Source of the DNA: Streptomycetaceae bacterium
GTDB lineage: Bacteria > Actinomycetota > Actinomycetes > Nanopelagicales > Nanopelagicaceae
Direction of reading: 5' to 3'
Assembly: GCA_027490415.1 (NCBI GenBank)
Contig: JAIXYD010000206.1
Coordinates: 1-5,665, forward strand
Length of the DNA stretch: 5,665 nt
Each line of letters begins with the position of its first letter. The first letter of the stretch is position 1. Of the stretch, positions 1-4,703 are shown piece after piece. Both the position numbers and the translations under genes were made by a program. The notes beneath the pieces were generated by a model. That model did no database searches. It was not told the origin of the DNA and saw only the letters and a list, made by a program, of their open reading frames with translations.

Positions 1-52
1 CACAACCATCGCCTGAGTCACAAACGAGCTCTATCCGTTGAGCTACAGCCAC
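1..52 (-). tRNA. tRNA-like gene, copy 1 (3' part cut by window edge)
   Basis: Read on the minus strand, the gene starts at 52 with acceptor strand GTGGCTG, then TA, a D arm GCTC/GAGC with loop AACGGATA (A at position 20), and an anticodon arm CGTTT/AGGCG (26-22 and 14-10) around the seven-base loop GTGACTC. The T arm is only begun (GTG at 3-1), so the 3' third lies outside the window. The nominal anticodon is GAC (19-17), which would read valine codons, but base 37 is U rather than the usual purine and the variable region ATGGTT has six bases. The body is of arginine type rather than valine type. Positions 28-64 are identical to 4478-4514 of the second copy, whereas the anticodon arm differs. 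Bases 13-28 are complementary to the 5' end of the divergent small RNA at 164. It could be a true tRNA with an unusual arm or a tRNA-like regulatory RNA. Confidence 0.75.
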
Positions 53-163
53 ACGCGTGCGCAACTTAAAGTCATTTCACAAACTGCCGATTTTCAAACT
101 GAGCAGTTGGGGATAAAAACTGAATATCGGCTCAGCATCCAAGTCTGGTGCTATCCTTTCAAT
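53..163. promoter_or_regulatory. Divergent promoter region of RNA unit 1 with inverted repeat
   Basis: This spacer separates the minus-strand tRNA-like gene from the plus-strand small RNA. For the plus strand there is an extended -10 box, TG at 149-150 and TATCCT at 152-157, which puts +1 at about 164; no good -35 is seen. The 13 bases 145-157 are identical in copy 2. For the minus strand a possible -35 TTGAAA lies at 97-92, but the -10 (TGACTT at 74-69 or TTTAAG at 70-65) is poor. An imperfect inverted repeat, GCCGATTTTCAA at 86-97 and CTGAATATCGGC at 120-131, lies between the two starts and may be an operator. Positions 65-163 align without gaps to 4515-4613 at 78 of 99 bases. Confidence 0.5.
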
Positions 164-221
164 ACTGAGTCAGAAACGAGTAACAGAAAAAGACCTGCGG
201 GTCACACTGCAGGTCTTTTTC
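164..221 (+). ncRNA. Predicted small RNA 1, antisense to tRNA-like anticodon arm
   Basis: The predicted start is A164, seven bases after the end of the TATCCT box. Bases 165-180 (CTGAGTCAGAAACGAG) match plus-strand 13-28 at 15 of 16 positions, so the RNA can pair with the D-stem end, the 5' anticodon stem and the whole anticodon loop of tRNA-like copy 1. The one mismatch is G173 against the base at loop position 32. A short linker follows, then an intrinsic terminator, giving about 58 nt. There is no convincing reading frame or ribosome binding site inside. The distance from target to antisense copy is 152 bp, the same as in copy 2. An alternative reading is a direct repeat left by recombination, but the promoter position and the co-change with copy 2 favour an RNA gene. 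Expression is inferred, not seen. Confidence 0.6.
187..221 (+). terminator. Intrinsic terminator of small RNA 1
   Basis: The stem is GACCTGC (192-198) and GCAGGTC (209-215) with loop GGGTCACACT, followed by five T. The A run 187-191 can extend the stem, so the hairpin could stop transcription from both directions. The loop core GGTCACACT is the same in the copy at 4648-4656. Confidence 0.85.
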
Positions 222-354
222 TTTGCCCTGGATCGCGAATTCTTCGCCAATAGTTCACCTGAGGTTAAACACCACCACAACCTCTACCCCGCAGTAATAC
301 CGCAGAATTGCATTACTTCCCCAAAGTTGTAACTACTAACAGAAGGGAAGTGTC
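222..354. other. Intergenic, weak promoter candidate for the zinc-ribbon gene
   Basis: No reading frame or RNA gene is supported here. A possible plus-strand promoter is TTGCAT at 308-313 with TAACTA at 330-335 (16 bp spacing), which would start transcription just before the AAGGGAAG ribosome binding site at 343-350. Confidence 0.3.
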
Positions 355-525
355 ATGCCAACATATCAAGATTTTCCAACATGCGATCTTTGCCGGTCTA
401 TTGACCTTGAAATCGTTCATAACGATGACTTTGGACCAATGACCGCTTGCTCTGAATGTGGATACACGTGGGTCGCAAAGTACGACGAACTCACACCTGA
501 AGTCACCATCACAAAAGCTTCATAG
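355..525 (+). CDS. Small zinc-ribbon protein (56 aa)
   Basis: This 56-residue acidic protein begins MPTYQDFPTCDLC and holds two CxxC knuckles, C10/C13 and C32/C35, separated by 18 residues. This is the spacing of a rubredoxin-like or zinc-ribbon fold that binds one metal ion. The second knuckle sits in the context ACSECGYTW, typical of ribbons in which an aromatic residue follows the last cysteine pair. There is no signal peptide or membrane segment, so it should be cytoplasmic. The start is supported by AAGGGAAG at 343-350, four bases before the ATG. It lies alone on the plus strand just after the small RNA 1 terminator and before the short gene at 623. I cannot name a specific family; a role in nucleic-acid or protein binding is only a general property of such ribbons. 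Confidence 0.8.
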   Translation: MPTYQDFPTCDLCRSIDLEIVHNDDFGPMTACSECGYTWVAKYDELTPEVTITKAS

Positions 526-622
526 CCGCAGAGAGCAATCTCCGCCCGCTCTTCACCAAGAGATCACGCGCCATTCACTCAGCGCTAAACCTTTGAAAAC
601 CTTGACGCCCCAAAATGCAGCC

Positions 623-799
623 ATGGACTTTTCACTTGCTCTCAACAAATACAACTTCTTTCGCTCATCCGATCATCACGAGCAAGAACTACACAACGAG
701 GACCGCGTCCGCATCAGTCGCTCACGACGAGCAATCGAATTGCAGGATCAAGAACTCATGCAGTTAGCACTCTTGCAAGAGCGTCAACACTCTGCCTAA
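623..799 (+). CDS. Hypothetical 58-aa charged protein
   Basis: The frame is open from 458, but its first part overlaps the zinc-ribbon gene, so I place the start at ATG 623. The protein is polar and rich in Glu, Gln, Arg and His; its second half (about 28-58, RISRSRRAIELQDQELMQ and onward) should form one amphipathic helix. It has no signal peptide, membrane segment or cysteines. There is no ribosome binding site, but CAAAAT at 611-616 lies exactly six bases before the ATG, as expected for a leaderless transcript, and the Old Yellow Enzyme gene in this window has the same arrangement. It ends one base before the stop of the convergent propeller gene. I do not recognise a family. It may instead be a chance frame. 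Confidence 0.45.
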   Translation: MDFSLALNKYNFFRSSDHHEQELHNEDRVRISRSRRAIELQDQELMQLALLQERQHSA

Positions 800-1615
800 C
801 TACATCTTCTTGAAAGTCTTGCCACCATCAGTTGACTTAAAGATCGAGTTCCCGGCCACAACTGCAATGATCTTGGAAGATTGCGTCACCGTCGAAACAC
901 TGTCGGGAAAATCGCTTATCTTTTTCCACGTCATACCTGAATCACTCGATCTATAAAGACTCTTCCCGCGAGTTGCCAGCAAACTTCCATTGATCCAATC
1001 CAGCGACGTGAAGGTGAGAGTTGAATTAATCGCACGCATCTTTGTGAAAGATTTCTGGGTCGAAATCAATTTTCCATCACGTAGCGCGAGAGCTGAGCCA
1101 ACTTTCTCAGGGTTGATCGCGATATCACTCACCACATTCTTGCCACGACTGGTCCACTTTTTCCCGGCATTATTGGAGTAGAGAAGATTGCCACTTCCCG
1201 AATCAACGCCGTACATATCAGCGCCCGCACTTTCCAGAAGATGAAAGTCAACTTCACCTTGCAGTCCCAATTTCTTCCAGGTCTTGCCACTATCGGTAGA
1301 GAGTAAAAGCCCTACCGGCTCAGGTAATTTCGATCCAGGACCAGGATGACCGCTGGCATAAAGTTTTTTACCAAAGACTGCCAACCCCATGATGTCGAAA
1401 TTCTCTGGCCCCATCGACTGCACAGTTTTCTGATCGACGTATCGAAAAAGCCCCTCATGGGTACCGAGAATCACTTGATCACCGAAAGCTCGCACGCTAT
1501 GGATGTGAGAGATCGTTCCAATACTCTGCCCCGATCCCATGGCTGGGCTACTTCCGAGTGAAAGAAATCCTGCGACAAAACTCACGAAAACTCTCATTAC
1601 ATTTCTATTTCTCAT
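800..1615 (-). CDS. Secreted BNR/Asp-box beta-propeller protein (271 aa)
   Basis: Residues 1-30 form a signal peptide (MRNRNVMR, then a hydrophobic run, probable cut near AMG), so the protein is exported. The rest is a chain of propeller blades with Asp-box turns of the form SxDxGxTW: STDSGKTW at 106-113, a degenerate SNNAGKKW at 147-154, SSDSGMTW at 223-230 and STDGGKTF at 261-268. The early stretch IHSVRAFGDQVILGTHEGLF (about 38-57) resembles the F510_1955-type sialidase-like propellers. Asp boxes are structural, and no sialidase catalytic set (Arg triad, Tyr/Glu) is evident, so a binding or scaffolding role is as likely as hydrolysis. The start at 1615 is preferred over 1636: AGGAAGAG lies 9 nt upstream, inside the end of the preceding gene, whose stop is four bases away. 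It is the last gene of the hydrolase operon, which suggests an envelope role. Confidence 0.85.
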   Translation of the reverse strand: MRNRNVMRVFVSFVAGFLSLGSSPAMGSGQSIGTISHIHSVRAFGDQVILGTHEGLFRYVDQKTVQSMGPENFDIMGLAVFGKKLYASGHPGPGSKLPEPVGLLLSTDSGKTWKKLGLQGEVDFHLLESAGADMYGVDSGSGNLLYSNNAGKKWTSRGKNVVSDIAINPEKVGSALALRDGKLISTQKSFTKMRAINSTLTFTSLDWINGSLLATRGKSLYRSSDSGMTWKKISDFPDSVSTVTQSSKIIAVVAGNSIFKSTDGGKTFKKM

Positions 1616-1619
1616 CTGA

Positions 1620-2828
1620 TCAGACTCTTCCTGCATACGGCATCATGCCGGGCATGCTGTAGATATTTGAATACTTCAAACCACTCTTGGTAGAACGCGC
1701 TTCCCACATCATTTCGTTACCGGCAAAAATACTCATGTGGTGAATTTTGCTGATCGTTCCGTCGTATGAATAGAAAAGCAGATCGCCAGGTTGCATCTCC
1801 GCTAAAGGAATCTGCTTAACATACCTGTAGTAAAGCCCAGAGTTCAGTCGATCCCAGTTCGGCCAACCAAGACCTGCAGATTTGTATGCAGCATAGACAA
1901 GTCCTGAACAGTCAAAAGCATTCGGACCTTCATCGCCCCACACATACGGCTTCCCCGCTAATACTTGACGCTTTGCAAACTCAACCGCTTTCAGGCGCAT
2001 CGCTTCGTTTGTGCGAGATGCACTCACACCGGTCGGCCCTCCAGCTTTCCAAATCTTTGACTGACCTGTGACTTTAGTAGCCTCATTAGCTCGAGCTTCT
2101 TCCAAGAGTGCAAGTTGTCTTTGCTGTTCCAAGGTCACACGCACTTTTTTTGCCGAAGCTAAATCACGCTGTAATTTATCTTGAACCGCTTGAAGTTTAT
2201 TGACTTCCTTCTGCTGTTCAGCCTCAGCATCATCTGCCTCCTTCTTTGCCGCAGCTACCTTCTCGGTCACAACTCGCTGCTCTTCCTTTGCAGCATCTGC
2301 CACAACTTTGGCTTCTTGAGCAATCTCTTCCGCAGCCTTAAAGCGTGTCAGTGCAGTTTTATTTTTTGCGCCGAGATTTTCGATCGTCGATAAACGGTCA
2401 ATCAACTCTTGTGGTCCGCTGGCGCTTAGGACAGCCTCTAAATCAGTTAGGCCACCACCTGATGTGTAAGCATGAACAGCCAGCTTTCCAATCTCGCGAT
2501 GGGTAAAAGCCACAGAGGCGGCAGCTTCTTCATATGCCTTCGTCGCAGCTTGTGATTTTTTCGTCGCAGCGGCCAACTCGTTCTTTGCCACCGCATACTT
2601 TGCTCGCGCTTGATCTGCAATGGCGTTGAGCGCCTTGAGATTTCCGCGAGCTTTTTCCAATCGTTTGAGAGCATCAGCAGCAATCTTCTTCTTCGCAGCC
2701 TCTGCCTTCTTCGCCGCCTCAATCTGAGCCAACGTTGGCTTGTGTTTAGACGCACTCGATTGTGAAATCGGCATCAACAATGTGCCTACAAAAATGAGAG
2801 TCAGCAGAAGATTTATCTTCTTTTTCAT
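1620..2828 (-). CDS. Coiled-coil NlpC/P60 peptidoglycan hydrolase 2 (402 aa)
   Basis: The protein has a Sec signal peptide (residues 1-26, MKKK then a hydrophobic run, cut near SSA). A long Ala/Lys/Glu-rich coiled coil spans about 30-250, interrupted at about 110-150 by a turn with AYTSGGG followed by LEAVLSAS, as in PcsB/RipA-like regulators. The C-terminal NlpC/P60 domain covers about 275-402. Catalytic residues visible are C307 in DCSG and H364 in IHHMSIF; the third polar residue is probably E376 in MWEAR, where many relatives have His or Gln. Such enzymes cut the peptide stem of peptidoglycan, often at D-Glu-meso-DAP bonds, during division, and the coiled coil usually keeps them inactive until a partner binds. 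The ATG overlaps the stop of hydrolase 1 as ATGA, with GCGAGAAGAA upstream, so translation is coupled. Confidence 0.95.
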   Translation of the reverse strand: MKKKINLLLTLIFVGTLLMPISQSSASKHKPTLAQIEAAKKAEAAKKKIAADALKRLEKARGNLKALNAIADQARAKYAVAKNELAAATKKSQAATKAYEEAAASVAFTHREIGKLAVHAYTSGGGLTDLEAVLSASGPQELIDRLSTIENLGAKNKTALTRFKAAEEIAQEAKVVADAAKEEQRVVTEKVAAAKKEADDAEAEQQKEVNKLQAVQDKLQRDLASAKKVRVTLEQQRQLALLEEARANEATKVTGQSKIWKAGGPTGVSASRTNEAMRLKAVEFAKRQVLAGKPYVWGDEGPNAFDCSGLVYAAYKSAGLGWPNWDRLNSGLYYRYVKQIPLAEMQPGDLLFYSYDGTISKIHHMSIFAGNEMMWEARSTKSGLKYSNIYSMPGMMPYAGRV

Positions 2829-3820
2829 ATTCTTCTCGCCCCCACAAATGGCTTCTTGCCAAACATCGTCACAAATTTCACTACTTCCACTCTCTTGCCC
2901 GGGCGTGGGGCTTGCACCATCTTTCCGCCACCCATATAGATCGAGACATGGCTGATCGGTTTACCAAAAAAGAGCAGATCCCCTGGCTTAAGCGAACCGG
3001 CGGAGATAGATTTTCCATACTTAACCTGAATTCGTGACGAGTGTGGCAGTGAAACACCTGCCTGTTGAAATGCACGCATCGTTAACCCTGAACAATCCCA
3101 CCGCGTAGGCCCAGCAGCGGCCCAAACATAGACATCTCCAACTTGCTTGAGTGCATATTTGAGGGCAATTGATCCGCGAGAATTATCACCTTTATAACTT
3201 TGAGCATATTTCTTAGACTCGTTTAAGATTTTATTCTCACGTGCAGCTTCTTCGCGTGCTAATCGCTCTCTATCCTCTTTCTTTAAACTCTTAAGAATTT
3301 TCTCTGCCTTGGCTAAGTCAGCCTTTGCATTGGCTACTTGTCTATTGAGCTTCTCACGCTCGGCGCGTAATAGCGCTGTCCGATCTGCCACAACAAACTG
3401 AGAAGCTTCGACTTTTTGTTTTGTCGTTGCATACTCACGTAACTGCTTTGAATAATTTCTAGCCAACAAATCCATAGTTCCGGCATCTGACAGATATCGC
3501 GTTGGGTCTGAAGAAAAGAGTAAATCTAGACCTTGCCCGATCCCACCGGCTGTGTACTGAGCTATCGCAATTCGTGACAAGGTCGTACTTGCTGCATCAA
3601 GTTCCTTCTGCAGCGCCGCTTCACGAGTAAGAAGTGAATTGGTTTCCTTCTCGAGCGCCTTGATGCGAATCGTCGCCTCGTTGGCATCTTCAAACTTTTC
3701 GGCAGCCAAAGTTCGCAACCGATCAACCTCACGCTGAGCGCTAGCCACCGACGGAGCTGCCTGGGCTACCCCGGGACTAACCCCCAAAATTAAAATTAGA
3801 GCCAATAAAAACCTAGACAT
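2825..3820 (-). CDS. Coiled-coil NlpC/P60 peptidoglycan hydrolase 1 (331 aa)
   Basis: A signal peptide covers residues 1-21 (cut near AQA). Coiled coil follows at about 24-205, with the same turn as its neighbour (AQYTAGGIGQGLDLLFSS at about 87-104). The NlpC/P60 domain spans about 215-331, with C243 in WDCSG, H291 in ISHVSIY and Q303 in MVQAPR as the likely catalytic set. The usual YVWGG before the cysteine is YVWAAAG here. The role is exported peptidoglycan endopeptidase, probably in cell separation or growth. The start has AGAAGAGGG seven bases upstream. It shares domain order with the next gene, so the two look like an ancient tandem duplication, but identity outside the domain is low and the inhibitory coil is shorter here. 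The third catalytic residue also differs (Gln against Glu), so the pair may differ in partner or substrate. Confidence 0.95.
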   Translation of the reverse strand: MSRFLLALILILGVSPGVAQAAPSVASAQREVDRLRTLAAEKFEDANEATIRIKALEKETNSLLTREAALQKELDAASTTLSRIAIAQYTAGGIGQGLDLLFSSDPTRYLSDAGTMDLLARNYSKQLREYATTKQKVEASQFVVADRTALLRAEREKLNRQVANAKADLAKAEKILKSLKKEDRERLAREEAARENKILNESKKYAQSYKGDNSRGSIALKYALKQVGDVYVWAAAGPTRWDCSGLTMRAFQQAGVSLPHSSRIQVKYGKSISAGSLKPGDLLFFGKPISHVSIYMGGGKMVQAPRPGKRVEVVKFVTMFGKKPFVGARRI

Positions 3821-3833
3821 GCAAAAACCCTCT

Positions 3834-3859
3834 TCTCGCTAAAACGGACAATGGCGAGA
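3834..3859 (-). repeat. Short hairpin in the leader of hydrolase 1
   Basis: TCTCGC at 3834-3839 and GCGAGA at 3854-3859 form a six-base inverted repeat with a 14-base loop, in the 45 bp between the membrane-protein stop and the hydrolase 1 start. On the minus strand the hairpin is followed by AGAGGG, the likely ribosome binding site, not a T run, so it is not a classic terminator. It could affect mRNA stability or be a protein site. No c-di-AMP riboswitch core, which is often found ahead of actinobacterial wall-hydrolase genes, is visible. Confidence 0.4.
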
Positions 3860-3865
3860 GAGCTT

Positions 3866-4306
3866 CTAGATTCGGCAGATACCTAACTGTGGCAAAGTCA
3901 AAGCGGTGCGCAATCGCGCAACCCCGAGCGAAAATTGAGTAAACGATCGAAAACTCGGCGCTGGAACCCTCGTACTCAAAGCAAAAATTTTCAGAAGGAA
4001 TTTACGTCCAAGAACCAAAACAATGAAAAAGACTCCCGCACAGAGCTCGCCCATCAGCGATGAACCCAACACACCTGATCCAACGCTCTCTGCGAGTGCT
4101 CCACTTGAAACAGGAACTACCAAATGTGCTGACGCATGTGCTAACCCATGTGCCGCGCCGTCATGATGATGGCTACTTGCAGCAACAACTGGAGAACTCT
4201 GGCTGTTATGACATTGGGCGGCGATCACAAAGACAGCCGACAAGAGGGCAATGACAATTGCCAACCCTCCGGCAGCCTTCGAAAGCGGTGATCCCATTCT
4301 CAACAT
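3866..4306 (-). CDS. Small His-rich two-helix membrane protein (DUF6153-like?)
   Basis: This 146-residue protein has a first hydrophobic helix at about 13-31 (AGGLAIVIALLSAVFVIAA). A Cys/His-rich segment follows at about 32-62 (QCHNS, SSHHHDGAAHGLAHASAH), then a second helix at about 85-101 (CAGVFFIVLVLG) and a basic tail ending in LTLPQLGICRI. The layout, His-rich loop and terminal RI recall small actinobacterial membrane proteins of the DUF6153 type; this is memory-based and unproven. The His cluster could bind metal. The frame is open further upstream, into the tRNA-like gene, so I chose ATG 4306: a -10-like TAAACT at 4319-4314 ends seven bases before it, fitting a leaderless start, and there is no ribosome binding site. 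ATG 4297 is the alternative. The 45 bp to the next gene allow co-transcription with the hydrolases. Confidence 0.65.
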   Translation of the reverse strand: MLRMGSPLSKAAGGLAIVIALLSAVFVIAAQCHNSQSSPVVAASSHHHDGAAHGLAHASAHLVVPVSSGALAESVGSGVLGSSLMGELCAGVFFIVLVLGRKFLLKIFALSTRVPAPSFRSFTQFSLGVARLRTALTLPQLGICRI

Positions 4307-4383
4307 GAGGCAAAGTTTAACAATGACTCTCGCGCTTCCGCCTGCCCAACCCGCAAACTCACAGGAAAGACGCACAAACAAAA

Positions 4384-4419
4384 GAAAGAGGCTCCAGGTG
4401 ACTAAATCCCAGAGCCTCT
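4384..4419 (-). terminator. Intrinsic terminator after tRNA-like gene 2
   Basis: On the minus strand AGAGGCTC (4419-4412) pairs with GAGCCTCT (4394-4387), followed by the T-rich tract TTCTTTTG. The 17-base loop contains TTAGTCA, which is complementary to the anticodon loop of the gene it terminates. Confidence 0.8.
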
Positions 4420-4428
4420 GACGAAGCG

Positions 4429-4502
4429 CGTGACTGGTGAGATTCGAACCCACGACCATCTTCTTAGTCATAGAAGTGCTCTATCCGTTGAGCTACAGCC
4501 AC
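4429..4502 (-). tRNA. tRNA-like gene, copy 2 (Arg-type body, GAC loop)
   Basis: The cloverleaf is complete. The acceptor is GTGGCTG with CAGTCAC (4502-4496 and 4436-4430, one G-U pair), the D arm is GCTC/GAGC with A20, and the anticodon arm is CTTCT/AGAAG (4476-4472 and 4464-4460) around loop ATGACTA. The T arm is GTGGG/CTCAC with loop TTCGAAT, and the discriminator is G73 at 4429. CCA is not encoded. The anticodon in the standard place is GAC (4469-4467, valine), yet A20 and G73 belong to arginine tRNAs. Base 37 is U, which is very rare, and the variable region ATGGTC has six bases, so the arm is one base longer than normal. Shifting by one base would give ACU, with the C35-U36 that arginyl-tRNA synthetase reads, but then without U33. 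A good terminator follows. The gene may be a specialised or non-coding tRNA-like RNA. Confidence 0.85.
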
Positions 4503-4613
4503 ACGCGTGCGCAAACTAAGGTCACTTCACAAAAAGCCGATCTTCAAACTGAACGGTTGTGGATGAAAATTGAAAATCGGCTCAACATTCAAACCTGGTG
4601 CTATCCTGTATTT
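4503..4613. promoter_or_regulatory. Divergent promoter region of RNA unit 2 with inverted repeat
   Basis: The layout is the same as at 53-163. The plus strand has an extended -10, TG at 4599-4600 and TATCCT at 4602-4607, giving +1 at about 4614. The minus strand has a possible -35 TTGAAG at 4547-4542. The inverted repeat is nearly perfect here: GCCGATCTTCAA at 4536-4547 against TTGAAAATCGGC at 4570-4581, with 11 of 12 bases pairing. Both arms are kept in copy 1 with few changes, which suggests an operator shared by both transcripts. Confidence 0.5.
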
Positions 4614-4671
4614 ACTTAGTCATAGGAGTGCAAGGAAAAGACCTGCAGGTCACACTGCAGGTCCTTTTTTT
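4614..4671 (+). ncRNA. Predicted small RNA 2, antisense to tRNA-like anticodon arm
   Basis: The predicted start is A4614. Bases 4615-4631 (CTTAGTCATAGGAGTGC) equal plus-strand 4463-4479 at 16 of 17 positions, and the single difference (G4626) makes a G-U pair, so all 17 bases can pair with tRNA-like copy 2 from position 24 to position 40, covering the 5' anticodon stem and the whole loop. A short linker and an intrinsic terminator complete an RNA of about 58 nt, the same length as copy 1. There is no ribosome binding site or reading frame. The RNA ends before the downstream Old Yellow Enzyme gene, which has its own promoter-like box, so it is not simply that gene's leader. Expression is inferred. 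Confidence 0.65.
4636..4671 (+). terminator. Intrinsic terminator of small RNA 2
   Basis: The stem is GACCTGC (4640-4646) and GCAGGTC (4657-4663) with loop AGGTCACACT, followed by C and seven T. GACCTGCAGGTC at 4640-4651 is also a self-contained palindrome, so an alternative smaller hairpin can form. Confidence 0.85.
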
Positions 4672-4691
4672 CTTCTCACGCAATACACCCG

Positions 4692-4703
4692 TAAGATCGC
4701 CAC
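4692..4703 (+). promoter_or_regulatory. -10 box for leaderless Old Yellow Enzyme transcript
   Basis: TAAGAT at 4692-4697 fits the actinobacterial TANNNT -10. It ends six bases before ATG 4704, so the A of the start codon would be +1. No ribosome binding site lies upstream, which agrees with a leaderless start. The -35 is not recognisable. Confidence 0.55.

Noticed and set aside
13..180. Direct repeat as attL/attR of a mini-element integrated in the anticodon loop
   Set aside because: The repeat covers the 5' stem and loop rather than the tRNA 3' end, the 152-bp interior has no integrase or terminal structure, and the sequences beyond the outer repeat (terminator hairpin) are shared by both copies. 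Not fully excluded.
164..221. T-box-type riboswitch
   Set aside because: There is no stem I, no antiterminator T-box sequence and no aminoacyl-tRNA or amino-acid gene downstream. The pairing covers a whole anticodon arm instead of a specifier codon.
38..253. Plus-strand open frame of 71 codons over the first RNA unit
   Set aside because: It crosses the tRNA-like gene, the divergent promoters and the terminator, and has no ribosome binding site. The matching frame in copy 2 (4437-4619) gives a different ending, so the DNA is conserved as RNA genes and not as protein.
458..622. Upstream extension of the 623-799 frame
   Set aside because: It overlaps the better supported zinc-ribbon gene in another frame and codes for a low-complexity Ser/Thr/Pro-rich stretch.
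3821..3865. c-di-AMP riboswitch ahead of the NlpC/P60 genes
   Set aside because: The leader is only 45 bp and shows none of the conserved core; only a six-base hairpin is present.
4307..4471. Upstream extension of the membrane protein to ATG 4471
   Set aside because: It would run through the tRNA-like gene and its terminator.
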